From positions 1 through 12,867 of the forward strand of contig CAOKHR010000040.1 in NCBI GenBank assembly GCA_948468325.1: DNA of 12,867 nt, read 5' to 3'. This document shows positions 7,079 through 12,867 of this stretch, piece after piece (position 1 is the first letter of the stretch; each line of letters opens with the position of its first letter). This DNA comes from an uncultured Lachnospiraceae bacterium (GTDB taxonomy: Bacteria > Bacillota > Clostridia > Lachnospirales > Lachnospiraceae). The translations under genes were made by a program, and so were the position numbers. The notes under the pieces were generated by a model. It was not told where the DNA came from. It did not search any database and was given only the letters and a program-made list of their open reading frames with translations.

Positions 7079-7921
7079 TTATATATCGCTTCTTTTTCCC
7101 CGATATTCCACGATGTTTTTTAAAATCAGCATAATTAACGCCATTCCGACTAAAAGCGAAGAAACTGCAAACGCCTGTGTAATCGAATCCGCGCTTCCCG
7201 CCATATAAAGCGCGTCAATTTCCAGAGGAAGCGTAAATGTCTTTCCTCTCGCTTTGGATACTGCATAAACTGCGCCGAATTCTCCAAAAGCTCTTGCCGC
7301 GCAGAGAATGATGCCGTAGAGCAGCCCCCATTTCATATGAGGAAATGTAATTTTCCGGAAAATTGTAAATCCGGAAGCGCCCATCATTGCGGCCGCTTCT
7401 TCCTCGTCCCGTCCCTGTGCATACAAAATCGGAATGATTTCTCTGGAAATAAACGGAAATGTAACAAATATTGTAGCAAGAACTACCGCCGGAACAGAAA
7501 ATACAAGTGCAATATCTGTACCAAGCGCATCATTGATTCCGTCAATCAACGGCTTTGCCCACCCGGTTCTTCCAAATGTCATAATATAAGCAAGACCCGC
7601 AATAACCGGTGAAATGGAAAAAGGTATGTCAATCAGCGTAGAAAGCACGTTTTTTCCCCGAAAATCAAACTTCGTCAAAAGCCACGATGCAATAATCCCA
7701 AAAACCGTATTGACCGCCACTGCAATTACGGTAGCAATCAAAGTCACTTTCAGGGCTGACAGCGTATTGGGCGCAGTAAGCGCAGCCTGATAAGAAGCAA
7801 TTCCATCCCAAAGCGCCCGATATATGACTTCAAGCAACGGCAGCACCAGCATCAGCAAAAAGAAAATCACACTGATTCCAATTAAAATCCATTTGACAGC
7901 TTTTGAATTTTTCTCTTTCAT
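7079..7921 (-). CDS. cysW: Sulfate/thiosulfate ABC transporter permease CysW
   Basis: Inner-membrane permease of 280 residues forming the translocation channel with CysT. It has about six hydrophobic spans, starting at residues 11-33. The ABC-permease EAA loop EEEAAAMMGASGFTIFRKIT lies at 173-192 and contacts the ATPase. The FGEFGAVYAVSKARGKTFTL stretch (212-231) and LPLEIDALY are typical of CysW. The start was set at 7921, 6 bases after AGGAGG; the frame is open for 12 codons further upstream, but that would overlap cysT. It lies 10 bases after cysT, inside the sbp-cysT-cysW-cysA operon. Confidence 0.94.
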   Translation of the reverse strand: MKEKNSKAVKWILIGISVIFFLLMLVLPLLEVIYRALWDGIASYQAALTAPNTLSALKVTLIATVIAVAVNTVFGIIASWLLTKFDFRGKNVLSTLIDIPFSISPVIAGLAYIMTFGRTGWAKPLIDGINDALGTDIALVFSVPAVVLATIFVTFPFISREIIPILYAQGRDEEEAAAMMGASGFTIFRKITFPHMKWGLLYGIILCAARAFGEFGAVYAVSKARGKTFTLPLEIDALYMAGSADSITQAFAVSSLLVGMALIMLILKNIVEYRGKRSDI

Positions 7922-7931
7922 CCGGCACCTC

Positions 7932-8780
7932 CTAAACATTTGTCCTTCTGCTTGCAATATGCTGTATCATATTAATGATAAACAGCATCAAAAATGATAT
8001 AATCAGGAGTACGAGGGCAATTGCCGCCGCTCCTTCATAATCCACATTTCCCGAATTTAATTTCTGCATAATGATATATGACACTACCTGCGTCCCGTTT
8101 TTCTCACTGTTGCCCGATATGTAAATCACGCTTCCGTACTCTCCGATTCCCCTTGCAAGCGCAAGTCCAAATCCGGTCCATAATGCCGGTGCAATTTCCG
8201 GAAAAATCACTTTCCAGAAAATCCGGAAGCGGGAAGCGCCAAGCATAACTGCAGCTTCTTCATAAGACGCCGGCAGTTTTTCAAGTACCGGCTGAATGGC
8301 TCTTACGACAAACGGAATCCCGATAAAAACCATGGCAATCACAATACCGGTTTTTGTATACGCAATCTCAATGCCGATTTTTTCAAATGCCCTGCCTAAA
8401 AATCCGGTATCCGAATACATTTTTGTCAGAGTAATGCCTGCAACCGCAGTCGGCAGCGCAAACGGCAGCTCAATCATTCCATCCATCAGACGCTTTCCGG
8501 GAAACTCATACCGTACCAGCACCCATGCCAGAATTGTACCGAAAATACAGTTGATTACCGCCGCAGCCAATGCGCAGCCAATACTTGTCACAAAAGCCCT
8601 AACCACATTCGGCCGCGTCATCAGCTCCAAAAACTCCTGTCCTGACAGCCGGAAAGAATATGCAAGTACAGATGCCAGCGGAATTAAAATAATCAATGAC
8701 AGCATCGTAACCGAAACGCCCATGGAAATCCCGAAGCCCGGAATAATGGATTTTTTTCTCTTTGTCTGTACCTGTTTCAA
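7932..8780 (-). CDS. cysT: Sulfate/thiosulfate ABC transporter permease CysT (CysU)
   Basis: Partner permease of CysW, 282 residues (E. coli CysT is 277). Hydrophobic spans begin at about residues 22-42 and 61-88. ELPFALPTAVAGITL at 104-118 is a family block. The EAA loop EEAAVMLGASRFRIFWKVIF is at 174-193, and ARGIGEYGSVIYISGN at 209-224 is characteristic of CysT. I chose a TTG start at 8780, 8 bases after a GGGAGG ribosome site and 16 bases after the sbp stop. The next in-frame ATG upstream would lie inside sbp and add a non-homologous hydrophilic leader. An internal ATG (M20) would cut into the first helix. Confidence 0.92.
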   Translation of the reverse strand: MKQVQTKRKKSIIPGFGISMGVSVTMLSLIILIPLASVLAYSFRLSGQEFLELMTRPNVVRAFVTSIGCALAAAVINCIFGTILAWVLVRYEFPGKRLMDGMIELPFALPTAVAGITLTKMYSDTGFLGRAFEKIGIEIAYTKTGIVIAMVFIGIPFVVRAIQPVLEKLPASYEEAAVMLGASRFRIFWKVIFPEIAPALWTGFGLALARGIGEYGSVIYISGNSEKNGTQVVSYIIMQKLNSGNVDYEGAAAIALVLLIISFLMLFIINMIQHIASRRTNV

Positions 8781-8796
8781 TGGTGCTGCCTCCCTG

Positions 8797-9825
8797 TTAT
8801 TTGCTGTAAATTTCATCAAAAATGGCATTGTCCGCAAAGAAATCCGCATATGCCTGATCCCATCCGCCGAAATCATCAATTGTGCACAAATTTACCGACA
8901 AATCAAACGTATCTGCAAATTCCTTTAAAACCGCCTCATCCGACGGACGGTAGAAATTTTCTCCTGCCAGCCTCTGTGCGTCTTCCGTATATAAATACTC
9001 CAGATAATCTTTTGCAATATCCTGCGTCCCGTTCTTATCTGCATTTTCATCCACAACCGCTACCGAAGGCTCCGCCAGAATACTGATGCTCGGCGTAACC
9101 AGCTCATATTCGCCCGGATATTCCTCTAAAGTCAAAAGCGCCTCATTTTCCCACGCAATCAAAACATCTCCCTGGCCGTTTTCTACAAAAGTCGTTGTAG
9201 CGCCTCTTGCACCGGAATCCATAACAAGCACGTTTTTATATATGTCAGAGACAAAATTTTTCATTTCTGTTTCATCACCAGAAAATTTCTGCTTTGCATA
9301 CTGCCATGCAGCCAGAAAATTCCAGCATGCCCCGCCGGAAGATTTCGGGTCCGGCGTAATAATCTCCACGCCGTCTTTAATCAGATCGTCCCAGTCGTTG
9401 ATTCCTTTTTCATTTCCGCTGCGTACAAGAAAAACAATCGTCGACGTATAAGGCGAACTGTTCCTGTCAAACTCATTGATCCAGCCTTCTTCAATCATTC
9501 CGGCCTCTTCAATTGCCGTAATGTCATGCGCCAGCGCCAGCGTTACCACATCTGCATCATTTCCTTCAATGACAGACCTTGCCTGAGAGCCGGAACCTCC
9601 ATGCGACTGCACAAGCTCAATCTCTTTTCCCGTTTCTTCCTTATAATGTTCTGCAAACATCTTATTATACGCCTCATAAAACTCACGGGTAGGATCATAG
9701 GAAACATTTGTAAACGTAATCGTTCCATCTCCCTTTTTATCCCCGCATCCTGCAAATACCGTAACCATACATGCCGCCGTCAGCATAAAACATCCTGTCT
9801 TTCGAATCCAACTTTTTTTCTTCAT
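8797..9825 (-). CDS. sbp: Sulfate/thiosulfate-binding lipoprotein (Sbp/CysP family)
   Basis: Extracellular substrate-binding lipoprotein delivering sulfate or thiosulfate to CysTW. It is 342 residues with a lysine-rich signal peptide and lipobox VFAGC at 23-27 (C27 lipidated). Family blocks: NVSYDPTREFYEAYN at 40-54, QSHGGSGSQARSVIEG at 73-88, NSSPYTSTIVFLVRSGN at 122-138, PDPKSSGGACWNFLAAW at 158-174, MDSGARGATTTFVENGQGDV at 202-221 and AWENEAL at 224-230, all close to Sbp/CysP sulfate binders. Whether sulfate or thiosulfate is preferred cannot be told. The start at 9825 has GGAAAGG about 8 bases ahead; an in-frame ATG at 9846 falls inside a LacI-type operator and lacks a ribosome site. First gene of the operon; the operator lies directly upstream. 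Confidence 0.96.
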   Translation of the reverse strand: MKKKSWIRKTGCFMLTAACMVTVFAGCGDKKGDGTITFTNVSYDPTREFYEAYNKMFAEHYKEETGKEIELVQSHGGSGSQARSVIEGNDADVVTLALAHDITAIEEAGMIEEGWINEFDRNSSPYTSTIVFLVRSGNEKGINDWDDLIKDGVEIITPDPKSSGGACWNFLAAWQYAKQKFSGDETEMKNFVSDIYKNVLVMDSGARGATTTFVENGQGDVLIAWENEALLTLEEYPGEYELVTPSISILAEPSVAVVDENADKNGTQDIAKDYLEYLYTEDAQRLAGENFYRPSDEAVLKEFADTFDLSVNLCTIDDFGGWDQAYADFFADNAIFDEIYSK

Positions 9826-9839
9826 AATTTTTCCTTTCC

Positions 9840-9857
9840 AACGCAAACGTTTGCGTT
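9840..9857. promoter_or_regulatory. LacI-family operator O1
   Basis: AACGCAAACGTTTGCGTT is a perfect 18-bp palindrome with the central CG and GCAAACGTTTGC core of LacI/GalR-family operators. It sits in the sbp leader, right next to the sbp ribosome site, and 11 bases upstream of the lacI -35. Bound protein could block sbp transcription as a roadblock and affect RNA polymerase at the lacI promoter. Confidence 0.88.
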
Positions 9858-9868
9858 ATTTGTTCCTA

Positions 9869-9897
9869 TTGAAATTTTCTTTCATTCCCTATATAAT
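9869..9897 (+). promoter_or_regulatory. Promoter of the lacI-family gene
   Basis: TTGAAA (9869-9874), a 17-base spacer and a perfect TATAAT (9892-9897) predict a start near 9904 on the plus strand. The leader to the lacI start codon would be about 340 bases and contain operator O2 and the four 54-bp repeats. Confidence 0.78.
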
Positions 9898-9912
9898 ACT
9901 TATATCACAAAA

Positions 9913-9942
9913 ATAATAGCCGATAGACAAGGCTTATGTCAA
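9913..9942 (-). promoter_or_regulatory. Promoter of the sulfate transporter operon
   Basis: Perfect TTGACA (9942 to 9937), an 18-base spacer and TATTAT (9918 to 9913) on the minus strand predict a start near 9906 and a leader of about 80 bases. It faces the lacI promoter; the two predicted starts are within a few bases of each other, so polymerase can probably occupy only one at a time. Confidence 0.8.
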
Positions 9943-9950
9943 CCATTTAT

Positions 9951-9968
9951 AACACAAACGTTTGCTCA
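9951..9968. promoter_or_regulatory. LacI-family operator O2
   Basis: AACACAAACGTTTGCTCA matches O1 at 14 of 18 positions and contains a perfect CAAACGTTTG core (9955-9964). It lies about 9 bases upstream of the sbp -35 and about 50 bases into the lacI leader. Its centre is 111 bp from that of O1, compatible with a DNA loop, although that is inference. Confidence 0.75.
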
Positions 9969-9974
9969 AATAAT

Positions 9975-10190
9975 CCTTTTGCGGCAACTCCGCAGGAGTT
10001 TGTCATATTGGGATGCCCTTTGGGTATACCTCTTGCGGCAGCTCCGCAGGAGTTTGCCATATTGGGATGCCCTTTGGGTATACCTTTTGCGGCAGCTCCG
10101 CAGGAGTTTGCCATATTGGGATGCCCTTTGGGTATACCTCTTGCGGCAGCTCCGCAGGAGTTTGCCATATTGGGATGCCCTTTGGGTATA
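9975..10190. repeat. Four tandem 54-bp repeats in the lacI leader
   Basis: Units begin at 9975, 10029, 10083 and 10137 and each is exactly 54 bp; a fragment of a fifth (CTTTTTG) follows at 10191. Units 2 and 4 are identical; unit 3 differs from them at one base (TTTT instead of TCTT near the start), a variant shared with unit 1. Unit 1 has two more changes (A at 9987, T at 10003). This 1-2-1-2 alternation suggests duplication of a 108-bp dimer. Each unit can form a hairpin around CTCC-GCA-GGAG and another around ATGCCC-TTT-GGGTAT. Because 54 is a multiple of three, several frames stay open and give an 18-residue peptide repeat (PQEFAILGCPLGI...), but none has a convincing start, so I treat them as non-coding. 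Confidence 0.95.
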
Positions 10191-10244
10191 CTTTTTGAGA
10201 CGGACGTTTTACCCTCTTTCACAATCACAAAAAGGAGTTACCTT

Positions 10245-11237
10245 ATGTCTTTAAAAAAAATTGCCCAGATGACCGGCGTCTCTCCCTCTACCGTGTCGAG
10301 AGTTTTAAACAACACCTCTTCCACCTGCGCTTCTAAAGAAGTTCGGGACAAAATATTCGATGCCGCCCGAAAAATCGGCTACCAGCCGGATGAAAATGCC
10401 AGAAAACTGAAAAACCACTCGAAAGCACAGAATCCCGCGCGTCACATCAGCATTGTCCTTGCACGGATTAAAGCTTTAGACGACGATCCGTTCTTTTATG
10501 AGCTTTTTCGGAGTCTGGAAATTTCTTTATTTGAAAACCATACCGTGATTGACCATGTCGTTTATGCGGAAGATAAACTTTTTCAGGATATATCCAAATC
10601 ACAGGGCGTCATTATACTGGGACGCTGCTCTCAAAAGCTGCTCACACAGATTCTGGCTTTAAACAGCAATGTTGTCGGCATTTGGAGAAACAGTATGAAT
10701 TTTAATGTGGATGAAGTTGTATGTGACGGCAAAAAAGCTGCCGAGCTTGCCATGAAACATCTGATTTCCCTTGGACATAAAAATATCGCCTACATCGGCG
10801 ACTGTTCTTACGAAAGCAGATATATCGGATACTGCAATTCACTGATTAACAACAATATTCCCATGAATTATGAATGGATTAAGCAGACAGACCAGACAGG
10901 TGAATCCGGACGGACTGCTTTTTATGAACTGTTAGAAACTTCAAACAACTTTTCTGCCGTTTTCTGCGCCAATGATGTGACTGCAGTCAGCGTGCTGAAA
11001 ATATTGAAAGAAATAAAACGAAAAGCAGGGAGAAAAATATCCGTAATTTCTATCGACAATATCGAAGAAAGCGAAAATACTTCTCCCTTTTTGACAACAA
11101 TAAATATTCCCAGAAAGGAAATGGCCCATATGGCTGTTACGCTCCTTATGGACCGGATTTCCAAAAAGCATTCGGAAACTGTGCGCATTGAATTTCCATG
11201 CCGCATCGTAAACCGCAGCAGCTGCTATCCTGTCTGA
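10245..11237 (+). CDS. LacI-family transcription regulator, probable regulator of the sulfate operon
   Basis: DNA-binding repressor of 330 residues, the usual LacI-family size. Helix-turn-helix SLKKIAQMTGVSPSTVSRVLN at 2-22 and hinge GYQPDENARKLK at 45-56, with L55 as the minor-groove leucine that enters a central CG step, as present in O1 and O2. The periplasmic-binding-protein-like effector domain follows: VVCDGKKAAELAMKHLISLGH (about residue 165 on), YRFE-like SRYIGYCNSL, FCANDVTAVSVLKIL and ISVISIDNIEESENTSP. The start was chosen at ATG 10245 with AAGGAG 8 bases ahead; the frame stays open for 103 codons upstream only because it crosses the 54-bp repeats. The effector is unknown; relatives mostly sense sugars. 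Its promoter and two operators lie in the shared control region with sbp. Confidence 0.9.
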   Translation: MSLKKIAQMTGVSPSTVSRVLNNTSSTCASKEVRDKIFDAARKIGYQPDENARKLKNHSKAQNPARHISIVLARIKALDDDPFFYELFRSLEISLFENHTVIDHVVYAEDKLFQDISKSQGVIILGRCSQKLLTQILALNSNVVGIWRNSMNFNVDEVVCDGKKAAELAMKHLISLGHKNIAYIGDCSYESRYIGYCNSLINNNIPMNYEWIKQTDQTGESGRTAFYELLETSNNFSAVFCANDVTAVSVLKILKEIKRKAGRKISVISIDNIEESENTSPFLTTINIPRKEMAHMAVTLLMDRISKKHSETVRIEFPCRIVNRSSCYPV

Positions 11238-11248
11238 TTCCCAAAAAC

Positions 11249-12238
11249 TCAGCCGCAGATTTTATCAATTGCCGCCAGTTCCTCTGCCGTAAAATCTGTT
11301 TTTCCTACAATCTTTACGTTTTCCAGAATCTGTGACGGTTTTGAAGCGCCAATTAAGACAGAAGTGACTTTGCCGTCTCTTAACACCCAGGATAATGCCA
11401 TCTGTGCCAGTGACTGCCCTCTCTCTTTTGCAATTTGATCCAGAGCGCGGATTTGTGCCAGTTTTTCTTCTGTAATCATACTTTCTTTTAAAAATCTGCC
11501 GTCTCTTTTTACCCGGCTGTCTTCCGGTATCCCATTCAGATACTTTCCTGTCAGAAGCCCCTGCGCAAGCGGGCAGAATGCAATCATTCCCAGTCCTTCC
11601 GCCGCCACAAAGTCTTTTACGCCGTTTTTCTCAATGGTGCGTTCAAACAGGGAATATCTGCTCTGGTGGATAATAAACGGCGTCTTTAGCTCTCTTAAAA
11701 TTTTTACCGCCTCTGCCGTCTGTTCTTTATTGTATTTTGAGATTCCTACATACAATGCTTTACCGCTCTTTACGATTCCGTCCAAAGCAAGCATTGTCTC
11801 TTCTAACGGCGTCCCGGGATCCGGCCTGTGATGATAAAAAATATCCACATACTCAAGCCCCATCCGCTTAAGGCTCTGATCTAAGCTTGCCACCAGATAC
11901 TTTTTAGAACCCCAGTCTCCGTAAGGCCCCGGCCACATCTCATGTCCGGCTTTCGTAGAAATCACCATTTCATCCCGGTAAAAACGCATTCCCCAGTCTA
12001 AAATCCGTCCGAAATTCTCTTCCGCCGCACCGTTAACCGGTCCATAGTTATTTGCCAGATCAAAATGCGTGATGCCTGCATCAAATGCCGCCGTACACAT
12101 ATTTTTCATGTTTTCAAAATCTGAGGTTGTCCCAAAATTGTGCCACAGTCCAAGCGACAGCTCCGGCAGCTTCAACCCGCTTTTCCCGCATCTGCTGTAC
12201 TGCATTGTTTCATATCTTTTTTCATCCGCCTGATACAT
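11249..12238 (-). CDS. gpr: Aldo-keto reductase, YghZ/L-glyceraldehyde 3-phosphate reductase type
   Basis: NADPH-dependent aldo-keto reductase of 329 residues, close in wording to E. coli YghZ (Gpr, AKR14): RCGKSGLKLPELSLGLWHNF at 16-35, GITHFDLANNYGP at 55-67, VISTKAGHEMWPGPYG at 92-107, SLKRMGLEYVDIFYHHRPD at 122-140 and a long PLAQGLLTGKYLNGIPEDSR block. The catalytic tetrad is D60, Y65, K96 and H137. YghZ reduces L-glyceraldehyde 3-phosphate and methylglyoxal, so a detoxifying role is likely but not proven. The start at 12238 follows AGGAGG with a 5-base gap. It converges with lacI, 11 bases between stop codons, and no terminator is visible for either. Confidence 0.93.
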   Translation of the reverse strand: MYQADEKRYETMQYSRCGKSGLKLPELSLGLWHNFGTTSDFENMKNMCTAAFDAGITHFDLANNYGPVNGAAEENFGRILDWGMRFYRDEMVISTKAGHEMWPGPYGDWGSKKYLVASLDQSLKRMGLEYVDIFYHHRPDPGTPLEETMLALDGIVKSGKALYVGISKYNKEQTAEAVKILRELKTPFIIHQSRYSLFERTIEKNGVKDFVAAEGLGMIAFCPLAQGLLTGKYLNGIPEDSRVKRDGRFLKESMITEEKLAQIRALDQIAKERGQSLAQMALSWVLRDGKVTSVLIGASKPSQILENVKIVGKTDFTAEELAAIDKICG

Positions 12239-12330
12239 AAATTCCTCCTTTATGCTGTCTTCATACTATTTTTAGATTCTTAAAGAATTCTTTCCATTTT
12301 ATTCAAAATAAGAACACAATTTCCGTATAT

Positions 12331-12359
12331 ACTATAATCATCCACTAAGGAGTTGTAAG
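12331..12359 (-). promoter_or_regulatory. Possible promoter of the aldo-keto reductase gene
   Basis: On the minus strand CTTACA (12359 to 12354), a 17-base spacer and TATAGT (12336 to 12331) give a fair match and a leader of about 85 bases. Downstream in that leader are overlapping palindromes, ATTCTT-A-AAGAAT (12276-12288) and AAAGAATTCTTT (12282-12293), which may be an operator. The -35 is weak, so confidence is limited. Confidence 0.42.
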
Positions 12360-12438
12360 GTCTTGCGAGGCTTGGTCGGCTCCGACAAAAAACAATCCCG
12401 AAAGGGTTTTCATAAATTTCTGAACTTTTCTCCTTTTT

Positions 12439-12473
12439 CCCTGTAACAGTACTTCTGTTGCAGGGATTTTTTT
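12439..12473 (+). terminator. Strong intrinsic terminator on the plus strand
   Basis: CCCTGTAACAG (12439-12449) pairs over 11 positions, one G-U, with CTGTTGCAGGG (12455-12465) around a 5-base loop and is followed by ATTTTTTT. On the minus strand the stem is not followed by T residues, so it does not serve recQ. It could end an unannotated short RNA from the 12340-12440 segment, or long read-through from lacI antisense to the reductase gene. Confidence 0.75.
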
Positions 12474-12867
12474 ACAGACGTTTCGCAATTACTGCAAGAA
12501 ATCTCTCTCCGTATTTCAGACATTTATTTTCACCCACACCGTTGACGGCCAGAAATTCTTTTTTCGTCTTTGGTTTTTTTGCCGACATATCCTTTAACGT
12601 TTTATCACTAAATACAATATACGGAGGGATGCGTTCTGCTTTGGCAATTTCCATCCTAAGCTTACGCAGTTCTTCAAACAGGGCATAATCTATATCCGGA
12701 AAATCTGCCTGCTGTTTTCCCCTTCCTTTCTCTTTTTGGGAAGCCAAAGACGCTCTCTTCTGTTCTTTCGCCGCTTTCATCATAATCGGCGCATCGTCAA
12801 ATACTTTCTTTGACTTTTCTGTCAGCCTGACAACCGGATATTTTTCATCCGTTACCAGAATATATCC
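12472..12867 (-). CDS. recQ: ATP-dependent DNA helicase RecQ, C-terminal part (cut by window edge)
   Basis: Only the last 131 residues are in the window; the frame is open to the right edge, where the start and helicase domains lie beyond. The first visible residues, GYILVTDEKYPVVRLTEKSKK, resemble the end of the RQC winged-helix domain (the usual GYL..T...YP.L.LT wording). A lysine-rich linker (about 30-55) leads to an HRDC domain at about 58-131: YALFEELRKLRMEIAKAERIPPYIVFSDKTL followed by the helix-hairpin-type FLAVNGVGENKCLKYGERFL. RecQ unwinds DNA in recombination and repair; HRDC helps bind DNA. An HRDC protein of another kind is possible, but the RQC-like start favours RecQ. The stop codon overlaps the T-tract of the opposite-strand terminator. 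Confidence 0.85.
   Translation of the reverse strand, partial: GYILVTDEKYPVVRLTEKSKKVFDDAPIMMKAAKEQKRASLASQKEKGRGKQQADFPDIDYALFEELRKLRMEIAKAERIPPYIVFSDKTLKDMSAKKPKTKKEFLAVNGVGENKCLKYGERFLAVIAKRL

Noticed and set aside
9975..10190. A CRISPR array
   Set aside because: Units are directly contiguous with no unique spacers and no cas genes are nearby.
9947..10228. Minus-strand and other-frame peptides across the repeats
   Set aside because: Open in several frames solely because the repeat unit is a multiple of three; no start signals and no recognisable domain.
9936..10244. A 103-residue N-terminal extension of the LacI regulator encoded by the 54-bp repeats
   Set aside because: The LacI helix-turn-helix must be near the N-terminus, the ATG at 10245 has a strong ribosome site, the ATG at 9936 does not, and the extension is only the repeat read in frame.
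12344..12412. Minus-strand 22-codon reading frame starting MKTLSGLFF
   Set aside because: No ribosome site at proper distance and it overlaps the hairpins; too short to support as a gene.
12439..12473. Terminator for recQ
   Set aside because: On the minus strand the stem is followed by AAAAAGGAG, with no T-tract, so it does not fit as the recQ terminator.

Overview
The window looks like chromosomal DNA of a low-to-mid GC Firmicute, most likely a gut Clostridia/Lachnospiraceae-type organism. This is inferred from strong AGGAGG-type ribosome sites, a T-box ahead of an isoleucyl-tRNA synthetase, clostridial-style glycogen phosphorylase and RecQ sequences, and overall codon use; no 16S or other species marker is present. 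Nearly everything is on the minus strand; only the LacI-family regulator is on the plus strand.

Right to left (direction of most transcription): the end of recQ enters at the right edge. A structured 233-bp gap with a plus-strand terminator follows, then an aldo-keto reductase of the YghZ/Gpr type. The plus-strand LacI-family regulator converges on that reductase with only 11 bp between stop codons. A 419-bp control region separates lacI from a four-gene sulfate/thiosulfate ABC transporter operon (binding lipoprotein, CysT, CysW, CysA). That region holds two LacI-type palindromes, two facing promoters and a 4 x 54-bp tandem repeat. After the cysA terminator comes a MerR-type regulator with two predicted membrane helices, translationally coupled (ATGA) to a very short YidC/Oxa1-like protein. 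Its promoter has the 19-bp spacer with dyad typical of MerR control, and its leader contains a 139-bp inverted-repeat element. Next is a T-box riboswitch (AUC specifier), ileS, and the 5' part of glgP, whose start codon overlaps the ileS stop (TAATG).

Three control ideas stand out. (1) ileS and glycogen phosphorylase appear co-transcribed behind an isoleucine T-box. (2) A LacI-family protein, usually a sugar-responsive type, probably controls sulfate uptake through two operators placed symmetrically around mutually overlapping promoters. (3) A membrane-tethered MerR protein is coupled to a YidC-like protein that appears to lack the cytoplasmic C1 hairpin; this is the best candidate for an undescribed small system here. 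The repeats (54-bp array and 139-bp inverted repeat) are the strongest unexplained DNA structures. All assignments come from reading the sequence alone; no database search was run.
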